From the NCBI GenBank assembly GCA_050011095.1, contig JBEKJU010000021.1:1-28712 (forward strand): a DNA stretch of 28,712 nucleotides. Reading direction: 5' to 3'. The notes under the pieces are model-generated. The model did not search any database, was not told where the DNA came from, and worked only from the letters and a program-made list of their open reading frames with translations. This DNA is from JBEKJU01 sp050011095. GTDB lineage: Bacteria; Desulfobacterota; Syntrophorhabdia; Syntrophorhabdales; WCHB1-27. The position numbers were made by a program, and so were the translations under genes. Every line of letters begins with the position of its first letter. Positions within the stretch are counted from its first letter, which is position 1. Below are positions 23,638 through 28,712 of this stretch, piece by piece.

Positions 23638-24804
23638 ATGCTTCTTGGCATCTATTACAAGGGCGTTGAGATACACCGTGAAGAGAAAATAATCTACGCC
23701 CGCTTCCTCATGCCTCACCGGGTGATCTCCACCTGTCCGGCGGCAGGGGGCGTGCGCGATGATCTTGACTATTTGTATAATCACCAATCCTGCGAGCCTA
23801 TAGGGCATGACCCCGCTGCGCTCCGCCTCATCGGTCCCGACCCGCAAGGCTACAGGTCCATGGTATGCCGGCAATATCGGCTGCCCGACGACCGCTGCGC
23901 AACCCTCGGCACCGCCGCCAACATGCGCTATGCCATCACGAAGGAGGCGCGTTTTCGCGACCTTGCCGTCGTCGCGGTCTGCACGGGCGGCGCGGAGACA
24001 AATGCCGGGCGTGCGGGAGACCCGGCCGTGGTCTACGAATGCGATGGGGCATATGAGACGGTCTCCATCGATCCCCCGGTGTCTCACGGCACCATCAACA
24101 CGATGCTCTTTATCAGCCGTGAGATGACGCCGGGTGCCATGGTGAATGCCGTCATGACGGCAACGGAGGCCAAAGCCGCGGCACTCCAGGAACTCGATGT
24201 CAATTCCCGCTATTCTCACGGGATAGCCACCGGAACGGGCACGGACCAGATAGGCGTGGCCGCCCGGCTGGAGACGGGCATACCTCTCACGAGCGCGGGA
24301 AAACATACCGTTCTGGGGGAACTCATAGGGAAGACGGTCTGCGGCGCCGTCAAAGCAACTATGGCGCTGCAGGATTCTCTTACCCCCGAAAGGCAACGGT
24401 CCGCCGTGCGCCACCTCGAGCGCTTCGGTGCCAGTCACGACAGCATGCGAGCGTCCGTCGCCGCCCGCCTCGGCAAGGGCAAGGGGGCGCTGCTTGCGGC
24501 GAACTTCACGGTTATCGAGCGGGACCCCCTTGTAGTGGCTGCTGTTGCCGCGCTCGTCCATGTACGTGATAAAGTCGCGTGGGGTATTCTTCCCGGAAGC
24601 TGCGCGCCGGAACTGTGGGCAACTTACGGCGCCCAGATCTCCGCGGCGGTCTCGGGGATTTATGACCGGCTGCCCGTATATCGCGCCACGCTGGCTGCGG
24701 CAGGCTGCACGTCCTCTGACCGCGACATCCTGAACCTTGTGGAGCAGGCTTTCGCGCTGGGTTTCCAGGACAAGTGGCCCGAAGAGACGAGAGAGCAGGA
24801 GTGA
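23638..24804 (+). CDS. cbiZ: Adenosylcobinamide amidohydrolase CbiZ, with C-terminal extension
   Basis: CbiZ cleaves adenosylcobinamide to adenosylcobyric acid, allowing salvaged corrinoids to be rebuilt with a different lower ligand. In the 388-residue protein, residues 1-240 form the CbiZ domain with GGAETNAGR (117-125), GTINTM (151-156), ATEAK (175-179) and GTGTDQ (199-204). About 140 further residues follow, predicted helical (for example HLERFGASHDSMRASVAARL), which I do not recognise. The ATG at 23638 follows GGGGGAGG. Its position behind receptor, BtuF, BtuC and BtuD under a B12 riboswitch makes this an uptake-and-remodel operon. The stop overlaps the GTG of tonB2. Confidence 0.92.
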   Translation: MLLGIYYKGVEIHREEKIIYARFLMPHRVISTCPAAGGVRDDLDYLYNHQSCEPIGHDPAALRLIGPDPQGYRSMVCRQYRLPDDRCATLGTAANMRYAITKEARFRDLAVVAVCTGGAETNAGRAGDPAVVYECDGAYETVSIDPPVSHGTINTMLFISREMTPGAMVNAVMTATEAKAAALQELDVNSRYSHGIATGTGTDQIGVAARLETGIPLTSAGKHTVLGELIGKTVCGAVKATMALQDSLTPERQRSAVRHLERFGASHDSMRASVAARLGKGKGALLAANFTVIERDPLVVAAVAALVHVRDKVAWGILPGSCAPELWATYGAQISAAVSGIYDRLPVYRATLAAAGCTSSDRDILNLVEQAFALGFQDKWPEETREQE

Positions 24805-25533
24805 GGAAAGGCAGGGCGCTGACCGTCTCAGTCATGCTCCATATGACCGTCATCGCCCTCCTGATTGTCTGCCCCAGCGGCAACGTGAAGAAGCACCCGG
24901 AGACCATTACCGTTTTTCTGACAGACTCCGGTCCGTCGGGAGGGAGAGGCGCCGCGGGGAAACCAGGACCGGTCCGCGTCGGTATGAAGCTGTCTTCATC
25001 CCTTCCAGGGAAACAGGGGCGTCGTGAGGAACATTCGGGGCCTGCCGCTCCTACGGCCGCTCCCGGAACCACGAAGTCTTCCGCGCCGAGACCGGAAACG
25101 GACAACGAGATGCCAATGAAAAAGGTCGCCACGGCGGGAGAGAATCCGACATTGTCTATGTTCTCTGGCGGTCCGCCGGTGGCGTCTGTGGCCCCGGGAG
25201 AGGCCGCGGAAGGACGCGGTTCGGGCGGCGGGACGGGAGCAGGGGTCGTCCGCGGCGGAACAGGCGGAGACGGCTCAAGCTCCGGTTCCGGCGCCGACAA
25301 CGGTGCGGATGGAGGGAAGAAACAGTACCTGGAGCGCAATTTTGGCTGGTTCGGTGACCATCGCCTTCGTGATCCTGGAAAACGGCAATGCGGAAGCCAT
25401 CAGGGTGACCCAGAGCTCCGGTCACGATCTCCTCGACCAGAGTGTGCTCAGAACGGTTCGGGCGTTGCAGCCCTTCCCCAGGCCCCCGGCTAGGGCGGAA
25501 CTGATCATCCCGATCGCATTCCGGCTGGAATAA
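24801..25533 (+). pseudogene. tonB: TonB family protein (TonB2), broken by an internal deletion
   Basis: The GTG at 24801 overlaps the cbiZ stop (GTGA). A membrane segment (ALTVSVMLHMTVIALLIV), a Gly/Ser/Pro linker with Gly runs and KKQYLERNF follow, as in TonB1. Then the frame fails: the C-terminal TonB domain resumes in another frame with AGSVTIAFVILENGNAEAI and ends FPRPPARAELIIPIAFRLE at 25533. Against TonB1 about 22 residues are missing, the segment corresponding to MYIRNLIMKNLDYPAAARR and its surroundings, and the gap is not a multiple of three. A product stopping near 25493 would lack a working C-terminal domain. This lesion is too large for a base-calling slip. TonB1 could serve both receptors. 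Confidence 0.82.
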
Positions 25534-25677
25534 ACGTAAGGTATATAGCGGCTTTCGGTAATTGATAGAGTCTGTCAGTGCGTCAAGGCAAGTCTTCGCA
25601 GGTGGAGCCGAGTTTTGCCGCCGGGGACACATGAGATCACTAAGTTGACTACAGTAGGCGGAACCAATATTTCGGTC

Positions 25678-26586
25678 TTATGGAAGCCTCATGGGCCGAA
25701 GTTCCTCCGGCGAGTAAGCCAGGCCGTGCGCCTTGAACGCCTTTTCAAGCCTCTTCTCGTATTCTCTCGTGCTCTCCTCGGAAGAGACGATCTTCCTCTC
25801 CGCCTTAAGTCCGAACAGTACGATCTGCCGAAGCAGGTTCTTCTTGGCTTCCGCGTCCGGCTCGTGTTGCAGATAGCGCTCGACGTCGCGCATGATCGTC
25901 GGCATCGGAAGCTTGGGAAAATACCGAACCGTCCCGTCGGGAAGCACAACCTTCAGCCGTGGGCACGGTATCGAATACTTGTAATCGAAAAAAGCCGCGA
26001 GATCGTCGCGCTGAACAGTCCTCTGCCGAAGACTGTCGAGAAGTCTTTCATCCGGGGAAATGGTGTTGGCCGTCACATCCGGGCCCTTCTCCCGGATCGC
26101 AGCTGATAGGTCGTCGAGGTAGCCGATAAAGGAGTCAGGATCCCTGTGCAATGCGAGATAAATGTTATCGTCGACGTCCTGCAGGGCGAGGGCGTATATT
26201 GCCGTCCTGCCGCCGATGACTTTTTTGAACCTTCTTGTCCCTGAGAGACGGGATGAAGAGAGGAATAAGGTTCCTGTTATGGCGCCGTATTCCATGACGA
26301 CCCCGACAGGCTCAATGTTGGCATGGAAAGCCTTGCCTTTCAGAAAAAGCACTATAATCCCGGAGGGATCGTAGGGCTTGAAGGGGTTGGGCGCCTTGTT
26401 GAGCACGTAGTCTGGATTGATGTCGAGGAGAGGCGCGAGCTTCAACAGTGTCTCCACGGAAAGGGCCGATTCCTCGCCGGCCTCGAAATGCGCTATCGCC
26501 GACCGGTCGATGCCGAGCGCCCGCGCCACATCCTCCTGTGTCAGCGCCTTGGCCTCCCTGAGGGGCCGTATGACATTCTCGATCAT
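25678..26586 (-). CDS. XRE-family transcriptional regulator with a large C-terminal domain
   Basis: A 302-residue protein from the ATG at 26586 (AGGA six bases ahead), which follows the promoter below by about 18 bases. Residues 1-60 are a Cro/C1-type helix-turn-helix with LTQEDVARALGIDRSAIAHF and a following VETLLKLAPLLDINPDYVL. The remainder, about 240 residues, includes FKPYDPSGIIVLFLKG and FPKLPMPTIMRDVERYL and belongs to no family I can name; no SOS-type autoprotease Ser-Lys signature was seen. It is convergent with the B12 operon and divergent from the small genes to its right, with shared operator-like repeats between, as in phage or plasmid immunity switches. It probably represses both its own promoter and the divergent one. 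Confidence 0.85.
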   Translation of the reverse strand: MIENVIRPLREAKALTQEDVARALGIDRSAIAHFEAGEESALSVETLLKLAPLLDINPDYVLNKAPNPFKPYDPSGIIVLFLKGKAFHANIEPVGVVMEYGAITGTLFLSSSRLSGTRRFKKVIGGRTAIYALALQDVDDNIYLALHRDPDSFIGYLDDLSAAIREKGPDVTANTISPDERLLDSLRQRTVQRDDLAAFFDYKYSIPCPRLKVVLPDGTVRYFPKLPMPTIMRDVERYLQHEPDAEAKKNLLRQIVLFGLKAERKIVSSEESTREYEKRLEKAFKAHGLAYSPEELRPMRLP

Positions 26587-26610
26587 CACGAATCCTGAAC
26601 CATAACGTGA

Positions 26611-26638
26611 CTGATAACTCACGTAATTAGATAGTCAA
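26611..26638 (-). promoter_or_regulatory. Promoter of the XRE regulator gene
   Basis: Minus-strand TTGACT (26638-26633) and TATCAG (26616-26611) with a 16-base spacer containing ACGTGAGT. The transcript would begin about 18 bases before the ATG at 26586. The operator-like half-site in the spacer suggests self-repression. Confidence 0.6.
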
Positions 26639-26690
26639 CTCACTATTTGTTTGACATTACTTTCGTGAGTTGTTATCATTATACCGTGAG
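26616..26690. promoter_or_regulatory. Operator-like repeats, CGTGAGTT and its complement
   Basis: AACTCACG (26616-26623), AACTCACT (26637-26644), CGTGAGTT (26664-26671) and CGTGAG (26685-26690). The first two are direct repeats 21 bases apart, two helical turns; the second and third are inverted. One copy falls in the spacer of each divergent promoter. They are the likely binding sites of the adjacent XRE protein. Confidence 0.6.
26651..26679 (+). promoter_or_regulatory. Strong sigma-70-type promoter, divergent from the XRE gene
   Basis: TTGACA (26651-26656), an exact consensus -35, and TATCAT (26674-26679) with a 17-base spacer that contains CGTGAGTT. Transcription should begin near 26686, just before the 51-codon gene. 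Confidence 0.75.
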
Positions 26691-26695
26691 CTACG

Positions 26696-26851
26696 ATGCC
26701 AGTCAACATGGAAATTGTTGATGGCGTGGATCAACTGTCGCCTTCTGATGCGAGCGGCGGTAGCGTGCCCCGCGGAAGACGCGCAAAGCCGAAGCATAAG
26801 AGAAATTGGTTTCTTGAAGCGGTCGAGCACTTTGCGCTCGATAGGCATTGA
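26696..26851 (+). CDS. Small basic protein, 51 residues, function unknown
   Basis: An ATG at 26696 begins about ten bases after the predicted start of the strong promoter and runs 51 codons to a TGA at 26849-26851. The protein is polar with a basic middle (VPRGRRAKPKHKRNWF) and a helical end (LEAVEHFALDRH). There is no good Shine-Dalgarno sequence, only GTGAG, so translation would be near-leaderless, or begin at the ATG four codons on. No family recognised. It may be an early gene of the divergent unit controlled by the XRE protein, or only a leader. Confidence rests on promoter position and composition. Confidence 0.4.
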   Translation: MPVNMEIVDGVDQLSPSDASGGSVPRGRRAKPKHKRNWFLEAVEHFALDRH

Positions 26852-27059
26852 CGCTCTTCATTCATATCCTTCTCGAGGATACGAGAGCATGAAAGACGAT
26901 GAGGGACCGGCTTGGGGCCCCAGGGATGTGCTGCATTGAGGACGAAACGGTATTCAAAGAAGATCAAGAAGGACCAGCGACCGGCGTTTGTTCGGGAAAC
27001 CCCCTCTCCGCATTTTCTCGGGGGGTAACATATATACATTATATATCGGGAGGATTTCT

Positions 27060-27425
27060 GTGGAGGACCTGAAGGAATACGCGGACGCGGCGGCAAAGGA
27101 AATAAGCGAATTGCCCATCCAGGGGCAGAAGCGTTTCATGACGGCCCTCGCGCTTCGCCTGGGCAACGACGACGATCTCATCGCGGAGATGATCGAGGCC
27201 ATGGTCGCCAAGACCAAGAGGTACGAGAAGATCACGAGGTGGATGACGAAGCGCTTCGAGAAGGACATGACCCTTGCCCCGAAGCGCGTGGCGGCGGAAT
27301 GCGTTTACTACCTCAAGGTCAATTCGAAGATGATGCCTTTCCTCATAAGGACGGGGCGGAAGGCCAAGGACAGGCTGCGCCACCAGAGATCCTACGCGGC
27401 ACACAAGAAGAACTCTTCCCAATGA
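27060..27425 (+). CDS. Small, mostly helical basic protein, function unknown
   Basis: A 121-residue protein from the GTG at 27060, which follows GGGAGG by six bases; the upstream frame to 26988 lacks a ribosome site and crosses a CCCCC/GGGGG hairpin. The sequence looks all-helical, with EYADAAAKEISELPIQGQKR, DDDLIAEMIEAMVAKTKRYE and a strongly basic tail (RTGRKAKDRLRHQRSY), which would suit nucleic-acid binding. I do not recognise the family. The stop overlaps the ATG of the HD-domain gene (ATGA), so the two proteins are co-translated and may work together. Between 26852 and 27059 I see only the hairpin ACCCCC/GGGGGGT (about 26999-27026) and an AT-rich TATATACATTATATATC. Confidence 0.7.
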   Translation: MEDLKEYADAAAKEISELPIQGQKRFMTALALRLGNDDDLIAEMIEAMVAKTKRYEKITRWMTKRFEKDMTLAPKRVAAECVYYLKVNSKMMPFLIRTGRKAKDRLRHQRSYAAHKKNSSQ

Positions 27426-28583
27426 TAATAATAGACCGGATAGTCCGTTTTATCGATGAATACGTCGAGGCGGAAAAAGCGAAAGCCGCCAAGAAAGACG
27501 AAACGCCTCCGGTCGTTCCCTCCCTCGCTGAGCCCCCGCCTCGCCCCCGATCCCAGCCTTTGAAACCAATCCAACCGCCTCTGCCCGAGAAGCCGGGAGG
27601 CCTCTCGATGAAAGCGGAGCGCTTCCTCGCTGACGTGATCGAACCTCACCAGGACGGCTTTCATTCTCTTAGCCTGCTGGAGATCGTCTATGATCTCGTG
27701 ATGATACTCGATGAGCATGGCTTTTGTCCCTCGGTGGTCCAGACGCTGAAGCGCCATGACGCCGACGCCGCCCTCGATGGGAAGTTTCTCTCGCTGGTGT
27801 CCCTCGATGAGCACTCCTACCGGGTAGCCCGCATCACGGCGGACTTATACCGCGAAGACAGGAGGGGTCGGGACTGTGAAATCCTGACGCCCGGCCTTGT
27901 GATCGCGGGCCTCGCTCACGACCTGGGGAAGATTCCGGCCTTCAGGGAGAAACACGTTGAGCGGTACGCCATGGCGGATCATCCCATCATCGGCGCCGCA
28001 GTGATTGAAAAGATCTTCGCTTCGAACAAGAAGGAGATGCTCCCCGGGCTGAAGGAAGCCATTCTGAACCACCACGGGGGCGAGAATCAGGAGAACTACC
28101 TGCTGGACTATCTCAGAAAGGCGGACGCCCTGGCAAGGGAGGAAGAGGTAAGGATACATTCGGACCGCGCCTGGCAATCATGGGAGAAGTGGTTCATTCC
28201 GGAGGAGTACCTCGCCATCCTGGAGCCCGAGATAAACATCATGAGAGGCAGCGCCTGCCAGATCTTTGCCTTCAAGAGCGTCGTCTACGCGACGCCCGAC
28301 TTTCTCTACAATAAAGCCATAGTCTACGCCAAATCGAAGAACGTGGTCGATCCCGCGTTCGTCAGCTCCCAGCAAGATTCTTCTTCAAGTTGTTTCTCAC
28401 GCCTCTCAGGATCGAGGTCTTCGACGTCCTTCCCTCGGTATTCGAGAAGAGGAAGATCGGTTGGCTCAGGATGATCGTGAGCGTCTCCCCATGTGCGCCA
28501 AAGAAATAGTTCGGAAAATGACGGTGCAGCCACTATTGCCTGTCGTCTTAAGGGGCCCTCCGGTCAGGGACATGGAAATGTAG
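27422..28583 (+). pseudogene. HD-domain phosphohydrolase-like protein, frameshifted near its 3' end
   Basis: From the ATG at 27422 a Pro-rich segment (PPVVPSLAEPPPRPRSQPLK, about 29-48) precedes an HD domain with His131 in DEHSYRVARI, His166-Asp167 in LAHDLGKIPA, His188 in MADHPIIGA, His217-His218 in ILNHHGG and Asp235 in LRKADALARE, the full HD metal-site set. After about residue 318 (DPAFVSSQQ) the frame decays to Ser-rich sequence ending at 28474; a single missing base near 28368-28372 would restore RFFFKLFLTPLRIEVFDVL and a longer C-terminus ending at 28583. HD proteins with this layout occur in conjugative elements, among other places, so a link to a mobile element is possible. Its stop lies right beside the insertion-sequence end. 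Confidence 0.75.
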
Positions 28584-28589
28584 GTCAGC

Positions 28590-28712
28590 TAATGAACTAC
28601 CCCGCAGCAAGCTGCGAGGTATCAAAGGCATTAAAAATCGAAGAGCGTGAGCTGACCTCGATGTATCTGATGATACGTTCTGCCCTGCTTCTGCACGTAC
28701 TCCTTGATTACC
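28590..28712 (-). mobile_element. IS200/IS605-type insertion sequence, one end only
   Basis: The element enters from the right edge. Its end carries an imperfect hairpin at 28598-28621 (eleven pairs with one C-A mismatch, core CGCAGC-AA-GCTGCG), the type of subterminal structure recognised by single-strand HUH transposases, followed inward by the transposase 3' end. The exact boundary is uncertain by several bases. It lies within ten bases of the HD gene's restored stop. Confidence 0.6.
28631..28712 (-). CDS. tnpA: IS200-like transposase TnpA, C-terminal end only
   Basis: The last 26 residues, read on the minus strand, are VIKEYVQKQGRTYHQIHRGQ followed by LTLFDF and a stop at 28631-28633. 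An EYVxxQG segment and a short hydrophobic end are familiar from the C-terminal helix of IS200/IS605 Y1 transposases. The catalytic HUH and Tyr lie outside the window, so activity cannot be judged. Confidence 0.6.
   Translation of the reverse strand, partial: VIKEYVQKQGRTYHQIHRGQLTLFDF

Noticed and set aside
1..28712. CRISPR array or tandem repeat array
   Set aside because: No regularly spaced repeats of 20-40 bases were seen; the only long exact repeat is the pair at the cobN-chlI junction.

Overview
The window looks like chromosome from an anaerobic, GC-rich Gram-negative bacterium, most likely of the former Deltaproteobacteria (Desulfobacterota). The basis is inference: two TonB-dependent outer-membrane receptors with their own TonB proteins, corrinoid salvage by CbiZ, a CobN-type chelatase that uses ChlI/ChlD-type motors, and a probable selenocysteine-containing ArsM-type methyltransferase. 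No rRNA, intact tRNA or CRISPR array was seen.

Layout. (1) Positions 1-2100 are a scarred accessory zone. A truncated minus-strand reading frame abuts a 5'-truncated, frameshifted tyrosine recombinase, whose end runs into a degenerate tRNA-Leu(UAG)-like sequence. A small Cys-rich protein follows. (2) Positions 2206-3042 are an arsM-type methyltransferase read through an in-frame UGA, with a SECIS-like hairpin directly behind it. (3) Positions 3578-17941, minus strand, are one tightly packed ten-gene operon: outer-membrane receptor, periplasmic binding protein, FecCD-type permease, ATPase, an ABC-2 exporter pair, CobN-like chelatase, ChlI-like and ChlD-like AAA+ subunits, and TonB. (4) Positions 17942-18825 are a divergent control region. 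The plus strand carries a cobalamin riboswitch; the minus strand carries a promoter-like sequence and two terminator-like hairpins. (5) Positions 18826-25533, plus strand, are the riboswitch-controlled B12 salvage operon: receptor, BtuF, BtuC (frameshifted), BtuD, CbiZ and a TonB damaged by an internal deletion. (6) Positions 25678-28583 are an XRE-type repressor gene with divergent, operator-laced promoters, facing a 51-codon gene, a small basic protein and an HD-domain protein (frameshifted). (7) The right edge enters an IS200/IS605-type element.

How it may work together. The right-hand operon imports corrinoids across both membranes, and CbiZ removes the nucleotide-loop side for remodelling. 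The left-hand operon has the same import parts, but replaces CbiZ with a complete three-subunit tetrapyrrole metal chelatase plus an exporter, and shows no B12 riboswitch. I read it as a paralogous uptake system for a metallo-tetrapyrrole or metallophore whose metal is removed, inserted or exchanged in the cytoplasm, with the ABC-2 pump disposing of or secreting a product. That is a hypothesis. Simple cobalt insertion for B12 synthesis is the conservative alternative.

Four genes carry frame-breaking lesions: integrase, btuC, tonB2 and the HD gene. Three are single-base events, two of them in G or C runs, so sequencing error is a live explanation for those. The tonB2 lesion is a real-looking deletion.
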